Origin: Plasmodium malariae
Lineage: Eukaryota; Apicomplexa; Aconoidasida; Haemosporida; Plasmodiidae
Assembly (NCBI RefSeq): GCF_900090045.1
Contig: NC_041785.1
Coordinates: forward strand, 2,209,001 to 2,273,000
DNA: 64,000 bases
Direction of reading: 5' to 3'
Notes under the pieces: generated by a model
Databases searched by the model: none
Seen by the model: the letters and a program-made list of their open reading frames with translations, nothing else
What the model was told of the DNA's origin: nothing
In this document: in pieces, positions 44,901 through 54,537 of the stretch
How the letters are laid out: every line of letters starts with the position of its first letter
Position numbering within the stretch: position 1 is the stretch's first letter
Position numbers and translations under genes: made by a program

Positions 44901-47900
44901 ATACCTTTATGTATAGCTAGCTGTACTAAATGTATTAAGTCACCTAGTCTTTTCGATTTAAAATGTTTAATCTCTTCCTTTAGTTTTGCGGCAAACGCAT
45001 ATCTCCCTCCATTAAACATATACGACTTGAGTTTCTTATTCGAAGGAGAGCAAAATATACACTCACTATAGTTTCCCCCGTTATTACTCCCAGCAGAAGC
45101 AATGTTATGATTAGGAGTAACAATGGCTGCATTTGACGTTGACATAGAGCAACTTACAGAAGATTCGTGGAGGTTACTGCTTGAGAGGTTCATATTAAAT
45201 TCTACTATTTTTGAGGATACGTTCTCCAGATGATCAGAATCCTTTGGAATAACTTTACTTTTAACTTGCTGCATTTCGTTCACTTGATTGGGGAAGGAAC
45301 AACAGGATTGATAGGTCAACATGCACATTTCATAATTATCATTTGAGAGATAATTTCCCTGTACCGATTTTCCCAAATGGTGTTTCTGTCCTTTTTTAGG
45401 TAGCTCCGATATGCTTTCCTCCTGAGCAGTGCAGGTAAAACTGACTTGTTCATAATTTTTCGAATGTTGAGAATTATCCGCTGCTGTTTGGGAAGTTTGA
45501 CCTGTTTTGACTGCTTCATCGGTTTTATTTCCTTGAAGCTCAATGACCGCTTCATCAGTTATAGTTTCTTCCACTGCTTCCACTTCATTATCCTTATATT
45601 GCATCATTCTGATTGCAAACTTATGCAGAAGGATCCAGTCTTTTTTGCTGAAGGTATCATTTAAATTATGACTATCAACGAAACCTTGAAAATCCTTTGG
45701 TTGTTCATTCAAATAAATAACACAACCAATTTCTCCCTTAACCCTTAACTCAATTTGCATATTACACAAATTTGTAAGTTGACATAAAATATAAGCAATT
45801 TCAGATGCTGACCAGAAATTATAATTAATATAGATTTTCATTTGATTAGCTACATCACCTAAATAAGACTTTATACCTTCTTTGTATAAAAAGACAACAG
45901 ATTTGTAAAAATAGTATTTCAGTTTAAATAAGAATTCTTCTATATTTAATGACTCTTTTTTTATGATTAATAATACCTTCTTCAACCATGTGTTTTCAAT
46001 ACATGGTTCAATAATATATTTATCATTGAAAAAAATATTTTGTCTTATTAAATCTACATAACTAAATTCGTTTTCATTATTAATATTATTATTATATGTA
46101 TACAGTTTTTCTTTATCTAACTTGTCATAATTTATATTCAACTGTTTAGCTGTTTTTATTATACCTGCACTGTTCATATCTTTATAATTATAATAAACCA
46201 TCCATGTCAATCCACCTTTACGAAAACTATCAACATTTTTTATGTTAGAAAATAAATATGAATTATGTAATATACACTCTTTCAACTTAGGTATTATATG
46301 ACTATCCTCCTTTGATATAATTATTTCTCTGTTAATAATTTCTTTTATTTGTTTTATATAAATTTCATCATCAATATTTAAACAAGCACTACATAAATTA
46401 AGGCTAAAATTTTTGTTGTTTTTTTTTTTCCTGTTTGTTCCTTTAACATTATTCGATGAAAATACCTCATTCAATGGGTAAAACTTTGGATTAGCATTAC
46501 TACTACTACAAGTCATGCTGTCACTTCTAACCTTTTTATGTTCTTTCTTTTTTATATTAATATACGTGTTCAAGTTGGATGGAGAGGTGCTCATTTGACG
46601 AGAAAAATTAGTAATATCCTTTGCATATTGTCTGAGATAGTTTCTCGTGCTAACTTCATACATTCTTGCATTGGTTACAAACGTCCTTCTGTTATAATTT
46701 TTTTCTTGAATTTCCACATTACTGACTGTTTGATTCGGTTTATCTATTTGAGTATTCACACCTTCGAGTGGGTTACAAATATTGAAGCTAATATTAGGGG
46801 TAAGGTTAGCGTCCTCCTTATCATGGTCACTAATAACTCCCATAGCTCTACTGCTATGCACGTTATAACTCCTCGACATTATTGTAGTCGTACTACCATT
46901 CTCTCCCCTGTTGTTATTCCTACCAATGCTATATTTACTGTCTTTTCCCCTCTGTATCATTATGCTTACACCACGCTTATGATTATTATGATGATTCTGA
47001 TGCTGGTGATTTACATTCCTAGTGCCATAGGAAAGTTTACCATGGGTACTGTAATCATTATTATAATCGATACTACAATCAGCATTATAATTATTAGGAC
47101 TATTGTTAGTAACGTTTGTTTTGAGAGATGATGAAACGTTCTCATTCTGATTGCATAAGTGATTATGAATAACCTTCTTATAATTCTTCCTTTTGTTTGT
47201 ATTTTCAAAATTTGTCTTATCTATTGAGCCTATATTAGTCAAATAGTTCATGTGAGTACCTCTGTAAATATTATCTTTTATCATAAAATTATGATCAGCA
47301 TCATTATTTCTATGATATTCATTATAGGAGGAGTTCCCTTCCGAATTGTTGAGTAAATGACTTTTTACCTTTGATTTTAACGGTGGAATATATTTCAATA
47401 CGCATGTGTTAATTTCTTTATTTTGTTTATTATTCCTCATTATATTAGAGTTATATTTTACCAATTCAACAGAGGAACTTAACAGAGCGTTCTGTTCACT
47501 TCCAACATCATCCGCTTTGCACACACTATCCGAATACACATTTACTCGTTGCTTCATATCGAAGTTTTGTGTTTCCATTTTCAGGTGGGTGCCTTCTGAT
47601 ACACTGTCGTTTACATTAATATCAACATTAATACTATCATTAACATTGCGATTAACATTGTCATTTACAATAACATTAACTTGTGAGTCATTAGAATGGC
47701 GGAGGGTGTTATACGAATCTTTATTCAACACACATCTTCTCAACACATTCCTATTTTTATAACCCATTAATGGATATACCTTTTTATTTCCAGTGTTGAT
47801 ATATTCTTCATTACTCCTATGGCTCGTGTTAATATGAAGCGCTTTGAGCGGTTGCATCTTCTTATAACATGCATGTGAATTGTCATCCCGATGAACGGAT

Positions 47901-48673
47901 GAACCCATATTGTATGGCATCATACAAGTTATCTTATTTGTATTATTACAATTATAATTTTCTATATTTGTTTCATTATTTATATTATTTCTTTCATTAA
48001 CTTGATGATAACGACTTCCTCTAGTCATATCACTTTTCACATGATTCTTAGTAGTTGACATGCCCTGTACCATGGCCATATCATAATTATAGTTCACTCT
48101 GTTCTCGTATGTACAATTATACAAGCTTCTACTACCTGCATTTGTGTTATTCCTAGTCCCAATCTTATTCTTAACCATATGTGGCACGTATGTTTCTCCT
48201 CCTTCATTAAATGCTTTCCAATCATTATTGACGTGCTGATCTTTTTGTATGGTATAGTAATCGCCCCCACTGTTCTCACAGTAGCAGATACCCTTATTTC
48301 CATTATTATCATAGCTTCTTGTGTTACCATTACTTCTATTACTTCCATTTATCCCTGTATTTCCATTACTTCCATTACCATCATTAATTCCACTATTACC
48401 AGTATGTGTACCGTCTTCATGAACTTTTTTAAACCTCGTTTTCTTATTAAGATGTTCATAAAGGACATTACTCAGTTTGTAATTTTTGTAACTTACATTG
48501 GTCTCAACATCTATATCATGTTTCATTCTGTTTTTCCTGTCTTCATAGACATTCTCTTTATTTTCTTTTTCATTTTCATTACTGCTAATGTAACCTGCAT
48601 CAAAACACACATCATGTAATATTTCCTCATGGACATCTGTAACACTTTCACTAACTCCTTGATCTATAAACAT
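38927..48673 (-). CDS. Giant Asn-rich protein with LOTUS/OST-HTH-like domain
   Basis: A single open frame of 3248 residues from ATG 48673. Most is Asn/Ser/Asp low complexity, with a compact region at about residues 755-1365. Part one (about 755-1060) runs from LCSACLNIDDEIYIKQIKEI through GGLTWMVYYNY to DVANQMKIYINYNFWSASEI and IELRVKGEIGCVIYL. Part two follows YMFNGGRYAFAAKLKEEIKH near 1225. The segment at about 1290-1350, with EVMQIISLLVDHKPNGLVL then AQLKQQFILQFKKELN and GFKKLQNLLL, has the spacing of LOTUS/OST-HTH winged-helix domains, which bind RNA or DEAD-box helicases. An OST-HTH-associated region may be part one. Plasmodium proteins with this domain, such as the male-development factor MD3, are known; whether this is that orthologue I cannot say. 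Short repeats include KNEE(A/T) near 2445-2480 and NVDA near 2733-2755. Domain call is by eye. Confidence 0.75.
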   Translation of the reverse strand: MFIDQGVSESVTDVHEEILHDVCFDAGYISSNENEKENKENVYEDRKNRMKHDIDVETNVSYKNYKLSNVLYEHLNKKTRFKKVHEDGTHTGNSGINDGNGSNGNTGINGSNRSNGNTRSYDNNGNKGICYCENSGGDYYTIQKDQHVNNDWKAFNEGGETYVPHMVKNKIGTRNNTNAGSRSLYNCTYENRVNYNYDMAMVQGMSTTKNHVKSDMTRGSRYHQVNERNNINNETNIENYNCNNTNKITCMMPYNMGSSVHRDDNSHACYKKMQPLKALHINTSHRSNEEYINTGNKKVYPLMGYKNRNVLRRCVLNKDSYNTLRHSNDSQVNVIVNDNVNRNVNDSINVDINVNDSVSEGTHLKMETQNFDMKQRVNVYSDSVCKADDVGSEQNALLSSSVELVKYNSNIMRNNKQNKEINTCVLKYIPPLKSKVKSHLLNNSEGNSSYNEYHRNNDADHNFMIKDNIYRGTHMNYLTNIGSIDKTNFENTNKRKNYKKVIHNHLCNQNENVSSSLKTNVTNNSPNNYNADCSIDYNNDYSTHGKLSYGTRNVNHQHQNHHNNHKRGVSIMIQRGKDSKYSIGRNNNRGENGSTTTIMSRSYNVHSSRAMGVISDHDKEDANLTPNISFNICNPLEGVNTQIDKPNQTVSNVEIQEKNYNRRTFVTNARMYEVSTRNYLRQYAKDITNFSRQMSTSPSNLNTYINIKKKEHKKVRSDSMTCSSSNANPKFYPLNEVFSSNNVKGTNRKKKNNKNFSLNLCSACLNIDDEIYIKQIKEIINREIIISKEDSHIIPKLKECILHNSYLFSNIKNVDSFRKGGLTWMVYYNYKDMNSAGIIKTAKQLNINYDKLDKEKLYTYNNNINNENEFSYVDLIRQNIFFNDKYIIEPCIENTWLKKVLLIIKKESLNIEEFLFKLKYYFYKSVVFLYKEGIKSYLGDVANQMKIYINYNFWSASEIAYILCQLTNLCNMQIELRVKGEIGCVIYLNEQPKDFQGFVDSHNLNDTFSKKDWILLHKFAIRMMQYKDNEVEAVEETITDEAVIELQGNKTDEAVKTGQTSQTAADNSQHSKNYEQVSFTCTAQEESISELPKKGQKHHLGKSVQGNYLSNDNYEMCMLTYQSCCSFPNQVNEMQQVKSKVIPKDSDHLENVSSKIVEFNMNLSSSNLHESSVSCSMSTSNAAIVTPNHNIASAGSNNGGNYSECIFCSPSNKKLKSYMFNGGRYAFAAKLKEEIKHFKSKRLGDLIHLVQLAIHKGIFVYSQRILLPVSACEKSADDLYPKVKNFNYEICETLGEVMQIISLLVDHKPNGLVLAQLKQQFILQFKKELNSLHFGFKKLQNLLLSEPFSEQYKLYIPNCNLHRTHIQHKKYKTPENCKIFQKENVNLMHHLELVDNHELFGCSLSDSSDGGEVDGEADNKADVLQCETAENANKGKKNEEQVQQHVLPFPVNSVRSSYYNIHKSNPVEENNNNMFPNIDVALDGRLTCLRKSCDYNYENIFNSAKNEQSDTSIFGTSGLSKADHMKGEEHEQASTQTEVIAKEDPYGQDSIIRKKSKFEHVFRECMQMDGILHNGAPIVVDVADASSQSRPNDGACAEANLTNSIRTSYSNVNALGGQEGSSQISRESNYNCGEDKSSRNMSKMEACKKLDAGKKISRKIEISYKNINRLPLFIQETVKTIFESNKEYVFDFNEAQDFVNVSDVEKNKQLNCNNDVYLTVLSKRVETELEKEPLDVDIAQECYQVDSEIDMESSPSKSDNLKKCLKKSRISLINSLYHIDFDTRNTNTEQFHEIKKFFKNHDEAKDEAKNEAKNEAVSDDTHYNIWNFHFKKYALPSYRKDEKSTYTSLNHAAVSPLLNIYSLIKKYKMKKSTYSTYFHKSISKSDTNPINNCENKSTCPDSSSYHNNISCCNAYTNEVSVMKSSISNYDCSKKIHKLHNCTLDLIDAKNTKVNNKKSKMSNIDITSSSKRNYLDQQNFYMNNGRKTCYEYLRSNKNNFAPLTNGHTIIQNVDLQKAESKYNNNGNDCSSIEVSNSGITYNRNVDDYNVRGSMYDKSINMEEILSQQERSIYVVNSVKDELHNSLTNDSCVSKLVEDLDVDKMMPNCSRLDHFGNQSNGFDFNKKEDQDHHLSEVGNEEAPRYDNYNNNISSSSSSSSSSRGIGSGSNGSNDNSNNLHPFENPLHSGNLLYERDYNRCTTNSLDSEYIMTGGRHKDAKDEVKNMTNMNEQNNSSANRSNSDIYYDKCNVGNDIGTSVSNCFFTSEETCFNNSGSSISGINNSNGNNNADIKYADGAVDRDQTYIISSPSFKREALNLLTNEVVKQNYGKGSVNGSGGGNDNGNDNVNYCNYNNTNLLLIDRDVYEKVECSDKTANEGNNTTDNGKLTNEKHFNCGSYHNGIPMYSTNRGFTGLFHRTNVTEDKCNHNKGFLCNDNLNVNNKKSAIKNEETKNEETKNEEAKNEEAKNEEAKNEETKNEETKTNVMTYSGVQTNHCTKESSNVYNNRIIDDISFKPNTKGLKSKYQGNSNNKSYDDRKGYNASGNYNASGNYSGSNNKRMDNFFPMNNNINVKDSKKIGKVNKYYWKEEAFSINKYNDKLYYGNKDSNFMNTGYNIYPNHNDYIYNREMLYNHHNGINNHVSNNQFININNSEDNYMNENYELYNNTYNNKHIKNNRVHAYDDDTCNDTKIKNVHTSQYFKKVIYINNTTSDICSNRDNNSNSTTTTTTTANVNVDANVDANVDTNVDANVDAYVDSRINANDSANVNENENYFGNNNDRGNKRSNAFHFNQNDNDYVKKDNNFLVGIRASYTDSTGTNAGISTNEERYSNTYRAPDASEKVSFKSCEMIKSFSRNTGRNDVYYNDDDRNMKNFIEKEVLTGLNSNSESNDNNNDGNGMNDDSSNMNSCGSNRDAIYKYDENETFKTKGSSDEKTIPTTFLSHWTNCASEDTYIKEDYAQKDYRMKSDNPSDNNILFGKLAVTNNTKDFLVNASYKNEGIKYAYDNSITGKEIFQNSSNFALYRNAKNEGYKNKSVLRKSKYIDNNTLSNCSFVRIHNNSVLNNCVEEEYSRVNKPRGVIENNYLQDKHNNKDDFYGGSNTLLNKYSKNRKSTLINNTYLSCQQNKMRKNHFVNYNSLHINNSNFKDEKKYYNKKYFNNYETGKYIKNETGKFNKICRIKNIYSENIDNKYSKNDIKNGCNVNGNLLYQHKSCNDDMLSSKDPINFSSFTSPKKQAISRDNNFFGKDDF
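40405..40482 (-). repeat. 12-bp coding repeat (NVDA)
   Basis: Six copies of a 12-bp unit of the type acgttagcatct, encoding NVDA, NVDT and YVD variants in the giant protein, next to a poly-Thr run. Confidence 0.85.
41226..41340 (-). repeat. 15-bp coding repeat (KNEE-A/T)
   Basis: Eight copies of ttcctcatttttcgt / ttcctcatttttcgc (+ strand), encoding ETKNE and EAKNE pentapeptides in the giant LOTUS-domain protein. Confidence 0.9.
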
Positions 48674-49015
48674 ACTCCCCTTATGTTCTATTCTCTTTTC
48701 AAATATTCGTTTATTTATTTCCTTTTATTCTTATATTTGTGCTGTCCTCTCAATATTTAATATGTTTCACGCAATAACAAGAAAAGAATAGATAAAAATT
48801 GGCAAACCGTCTGAGTTATGGTAGATGAGTAGTGTATATATATATATACCTATGTACCTACGTACATATGCACGTATGTAAGTCTAAATACACGTATGCA
48901 TAAGTGCAGCGTGAAAGTATACTTGTACGATAGAATTATTTTCGATCGGATAAAAGCTGAGCACACCAAGAGGGTGTGGTAATATGGGAAAAAACAAACA
49001 ATTGAAAAAAGGAAA

Positions 49016-49047
<32 letters not shown>

Positions 49048-49239
49048 TTAAAGTTCACGTATATGCATGCCTATTTAGGTATGTAAACCACAGATAGGAA
49101 AGACCAAAATGAAAATCATGTAACGACAAAAAGAAGACAATACGAAGAAAATACTCGTTTGAATAAGTGAAAATCTTAATAACACAAGTACAAATGGTTT
49201 AACAAATAATCTCTTGTGCGTAAACAAACAAAAGAAAAG

Positions 49240-49398
49240 AGCAAAACAAAATAAAACAAAACAATAATATAACAAAACAATAATATAACAAAACAATAAT
49301 ATAACAAAACAATAATATAACAAAACAATAATATAACAAAACATAATATAACAAAACAATAATATACAAAACAAAACAATAATAACAAAACAATAATA

Positions 49399-49400
<2 letters not shown>
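49240..49400. repeat. 17-bp AACAAAACAATAATATA-type array
   Basis: Six good copies of aataatataacaaaac and several shortened copies, followed by a long A tract. Strand-biased (G nearly absent on +). Confidence 0.85.
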
Positions 49401-49432
<32 letters not shown>

Positions 49433-50811
49433 ATTTAACATATAATGCTAGACAACAATTCTTTTATATTTTTAAAAACAAAATTGTCTGAGATAAAAGA
49501 GAAAATTTTCCAAAGTTCCTATGTGCTGTATTTTTACCTACGTATAGTTATATTATGAATAAAGGCGTACAAATAGAAAAGCAATAGGCGTAAAATATAG
49601 GCACGAAAAGAAGCAGTCATGCAATGATGCAATGATCAATGGCATAATAACACAGTCACTCAAGTGTGTGTGTGTGTGTGTACGTTTGTGCATATTCGTA
49701 TAAGGCGCGCAAAATAATTAACAGCATGTTTCTTATTTTTGCATTTACAGCGAACAAGAAACAAGGTAATCCTTACTAATATATGCATAAACACATGTAT
49801 CAAGCTACAGGTTTGTGTTAATTATGTGAAACCAAATGAGAATAGCTACGCAATTCTGTATGATAATGTTACAAATATATCAGTTCAAATGTGAACACAT
49901 GTACTTAAACTTTTTACGTACAATTCAAAATTTTACGCACAACAACAACTACAAAAAAAAAAAAAAAGATAAATAGGTGGGTAGATAGATGGATAAAATA
50001 GAACAGATTAAAAAATAAATATATGTAAAACGTGGAAACGGACGCGAAAGAAACAATAATTCAAGTAATCCCATGTGATACTGGGAGTGAGAAAAAAAAG
50101 AAAAAAAAAGTGAAAGATAACGATAAAAAATAAAAATTGATGAACGTAATGTTAAAGGTGCATGGAGAAAGCTCAATGGTGAAAAAGATTTATTCTGTAA
50201 AGGAAGAATTAAATTATGCTTACCAGTTGTCCACATTCACAAATGGTTAATAAATATCTATATTTGCATGCATTTACATGTACACGTACATGTGTTCACA
50301 TAGTTATATATCTGTACACACACACATGTATATATATTTATATATACATACAATATTCGAAGCGATTTTTATATGCACATTTTTGTACATATATTCCTCT
50401 CTTTATATTATACGAACACGTAACGTTTTTAGCTAAAAAATAGATTTAAACTTTTTAATTAAAACGGGCAGTATGACAAAGTATATATATGTACAATATT
50501 TTACATATTTGTATACACGTATACATTTACATGCATTCTATTTAAAAAAAAAAAAAAATTTCTACATGTATTTTTCCACGCACATTTCCCATGAACACCT
50601 TAAAACAATATTAGTATTTTCTAATATTTCGAGCTTTATTCATTTAAAAAAAAGCGCAATAAAGTTTTTAAGATGACAACAAAAAGTTCATGTATTTTTA
50701 TTAGTCCTATTCATTTAGAACGGCCATAAGCAATAGCTATAACCGGAATCAAATGTTGTGCTGCATACATAAACAAAACTTTGTATACACAAAAGGGGGG
50801 GTTTAATAAAC

Positions 50812-50905
50812 GCAAAAATGGAAAGATGCCAAATTGATTAAACTGAAAAATGGAAAGATGCCAAATTGATTAAACTGAAAAATGGAAAGATGCCAAATTG
50901 ATTAA
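50812..50905. repeat. 32-bp direct repeat, three copies
   Basis: Unit aaaaatggaaagatgccaaa plus ttgattaaactg. Two identical copies are followed by a third with a single change and then degenerate fragments to about 50980. Confidence 0.85.
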
Positions 50906-51593
50906 AATGCAAAATGGAAAGATTGCAAATTTATTAAACGACAAAAGGACAAAAATACAAATTGACAAAATGGAAAGATGACAAAAAGACAAATGTGTAA
51001 AGTAAGATGAAAATACAAATGGACAATTTATCAACTCAAAAAAATGTGTAATATAAACACACAAAAGGAAATGTATGACAAAAACCGACACTAAATTAAA
51101 AACAAAAAATACAAATAAAAAAAAAAAAATTTACAAAATCAAAGTTTTCAAATCAAAATAAAAAGCGAGCATTCACATTTCGCCTTTTTCTCGGAATAAC
51201 ATTATACCCTCATGAGTTTCTTTACTTTGTTTTTACGTAAAAAAAAAAAAAAAAAAAAAAAGGAATAAAAAGGAAATGTTAACACTTAACACACGGAAGG
51301 GAGTAGCAAAAGTTGCAAAATTAGCAAAAAAAGCGAAAACAGAAAAAATATTAAACTTATCAAACTTAGCAAAAATAGGAAAAACAACTAAAACATAGAG
51401 AAATGTAACTGAACGAAATATAACGAACAATAACAAAAAATAGCAGAATATAATTAAACATAGCAAAACATAATGAAATATAATAAAACAAATGTAATTA
51501 TTACAAGCTTATTTAATGAAAAGAATATACACTTAATTCATACAAAATGGTAAAGATAAAAATAAAAAATTAAAATGAACGGGAAGGGTAGAA

Positions 51594-51634
<41 letters not shown>

Positions 51635-53237
51635 CATGTATACATATATATTCATAATCATGATAATATGTAATAAAAAGAATAAAAGTACATACATATA
51701 ATTTTGTTATTTCCATAATGTACGCACACATCTGCATGTACATAAGATCTAAGAAGATTATTTTTTTCTGTTATTATTCGTCTTCATTAAAAAACAAATA
51801 ATTTTTCCTTATTTCTACCATATTCTTTTTGTTTTTTGTTTTTTACAAATTTATGCATTTTTTATTTGTCTAAATTCAATTATCATAATAGAGAATAAAA
51901 TAAAGAAAAAAAAAAAAAATAAAATACACATACGAACGCACATAAGCGATACATATGTATACGTATGTACATATAAATACATACATGTGAATGCATATAT
52001 ATATGTATAATAGGTGTACATAAACAAAATACGGTTAACACGGGTAATATGCAAAGATTACGAAAATATTACTTCCAATATATACAAAAATAATGAAAAA
52101 ATAAATCAGAATAAAGCAAAAGAAAACGAAATAAAACTAAAACGAACAAAAGAGAAAACAAAATTAACAAACAAAATAACGAAACAGAACAAAGTACAAC
52201 AAAAAAAAAAAAAGAAACATAACATAACAAAATATAACAAAAAAAAATCAAAGAAATCTAAACTAAAAAAAAAAAAAATTAAATAAAACTAAACAGAATA
52301 AAATAAATAATCATTTTGACATTTTGTGCAAAATAATTTTACTATTTTTTTTTTTTTTTTTTTTTTTATATTCTTGAAGTATGCAATTATAAAAAGAGAA
52401 AAACAGTTCTCTTGTTATTCCGTAGTCGCATGGTAGCAGTGCTGCATTATCGCATGCCATACGCACATGAAATTTTAGAAAATTCATGCTCACGTGCAAC
52501 CTAATTGTAAAATGAGCATACTTAAAAGTTCTTTTTCTTTTTCTTTTTATTTTGTTTTGTTTCTATTTTGTTACTATTTTGTTTCTATTTTGTTACTATT
52601 TTGTTACTATTTTGTTTTTATTTTATTTTATTTTATTTTATTTTGTTTTTATTTTATTTTATTTTCTTTTGTTTTTATTTTATTTTTATTTATTTTAATG
52701 TTATTTTTAGAACTCTTTTTCTTTTTCTTTTTCTTTTTGCAAAAAAAAATAAACAAATTCCATATTAAAAATAAAAATAGTTAACATAAAGCCGATTTCC
52801 CATATTCCCCAATTCCTTAAAAAAATATAATAAAAAAGAAAGAGAGCGTTTTAATACATAGACAAGAAATATTTTTTTAACACAAAATGTGTATTATTTA
52901 TTTTTTTTTTTTTTTTAATTTACACTATATCGTTAAGTGCATTAAAAAACTACAAATGTATATTCGAGAATTATAATGCGCGCACGTAATTATGTGTACA
53001 CATATATATATATATATATATATTATACTTATGCATATATTATACATACACATATACGTATACATATATTATGCATACCTTTTACATATACTTACATTTG
53101 TACATTATGCGCAAATATTACTCTGTATTCATTACTATGGACACAAGAAGTTTTAATTTTTATGATTATCAAAAGATTTATTTTCCATTACTAAATAAAT
53201 AGTACTTTTAAAAATTTTACAAAAAATAAGAAAAAAA

Positions 53238-53455
53238 AGCAAACAGACAAACGAATAAGCAAACGAATAAGCAAACGAATAAGCAAACGAATAAGCAAAC
53301 GAATAAACAAACAAACGAATAAACGAACAAACGAATAAACAAACAAACGAATAAACAAACAAACGAATAAACAAACAAACGAATAAACAAACAAACGAAT
53401 AAACAAACAAACGAATAAACAAACAAACGAATAAACAAACAAATAAATAAACAAA
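53238..53455. repeat. 16-bp aaacaaacaaacgaat array
   Basis: About 13 copies, the first five in a shorter 12-bp form (gaataagcaaac). T is rare and nearly always in gaat/aaat. All three minus-strand frames are open, giving false CLFVYSFV-type peptides. Confidence 0.9.
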
Positions 53456-54021
53456 TAAATAAATACACAATTATATAAATATATATAAAAACTTCCATTT
53501 TTAATTCAATATTTAAGCACATTTCCCATGTGTTAATACGGTATTCGTACATTTTTATTTAAGATAATTTTATAAAGTGCGAATGCACATATAATATACA
53601 TATTTATGAAGCATTATGTTTAAAATAACGTCGATTTGAAAGCACAAGGTCAATTTTGTGGTAATTTATAGAAATTTCTTTAACGGCTGACATATATAGC
53701 TTCCAAGTACTGGGTACACGTGTATGTGTTATATGAACATTCATATGTATATCTAATACCCACATGCATACATATGCCCATACACACATACAAAAGTAAC
53801 ACGTACATACATGGCTCTCGTACGAGTACCTTTAACTTCTTACGCATGCTTGATGCAAACAAACATAGAATAGTGTTTCCACAAAGAAATAGTTTGTTCC
53901 TTCTGGGCTCTGTTTACATACTTAAGGAAAGCCTTCTTCGTTTGTTTTACCTCGCCCATTTGTATAGTCGATTAATGCTGATGCACATTTTAAATTCGCA
54001 TTTTTTGCTGTATTTATCTGT

Positions 54022-54228
54022 ACTGTAACTGCTATTTTACCTGCACATTAACTACTATTTTACCTGCGCATTAACTACCATTTTACCTGCGCATTAACTA
54101 CTATTTTACCTGCGCATTAACTACTATTTTACCTGCACATTAACTACTATTTTACCTGCGCATTAACTACTATTTTACCTGCACATTAACTACTATTTTA
54201 CCTGCACATTAACTGCTAATATACCTGC
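54022..54228. repeat. 23-bp minisatellite upstream of SAS-6
   Basis: About nine copies of taactactattttacctgcg plus cat, with gcg/aca variation (tgcgcat or tgcacat). Ends about 310 bp before the SAS-6 ATG, so it is probably in the promoter or 5' UTR. Confidence 0.9.
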
Positions 54229-54537
54229 GCACACTCATATAAATGTATGTGCTTGCCACTGCGAAACTGTGAGCGTAGGGTGTTGAAACGTTAAGCAGTC
54301 CAATGGAATGCATAGTGAAGCATGCAAAAAAGTAATGAACAACTTGGATTAAATAATTTAGACGGTAAGTGAAAATAAGAGCGATATAATAAAAGCAGCA
54401 GAAAAGCGGGAAGTAATAGGAATAGGGATAATAGTGATACTAGTAGTGTACATGCGATAAATGTGAAGGCCTTGTTAAAATTGTGTTATAATGAAAAGTA
54501 TGTTAATAGCATAGAAAAAAGAAGTAATTAGAAAAGC

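Larger units (their letters stand above)
48674..54537. other. 5.9-kb divergent intergenic region between LOTUS gene and SAS-6
   Basis: The longest gene-free stretch in the window. I found no supported coding sequence or RNA gene. It contains a 17-bp AACAAAACAATAATAT array (49240-49390), a 32-bp repeat (50812-50905), A tracts (51600-51630), TTTTGTTACTA-type repeats (52550-52680), a 16-bp aaacaaacaaacgaat array (53238-53455) and a 23-bp array (54035-54225). Both flanking genes start from it, so long 5' UTRs and promoters are expected. Small reading frames here are repeat artefacts. Confidence 0.6.

Noticed and set aside
53153..53552. Leu/Phe/Cys/Val-rich minus frames suggesting a membrane protein
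   Set aside because: All three frames are open over the 16-bp repeat and read similarly; no codon preference for one.
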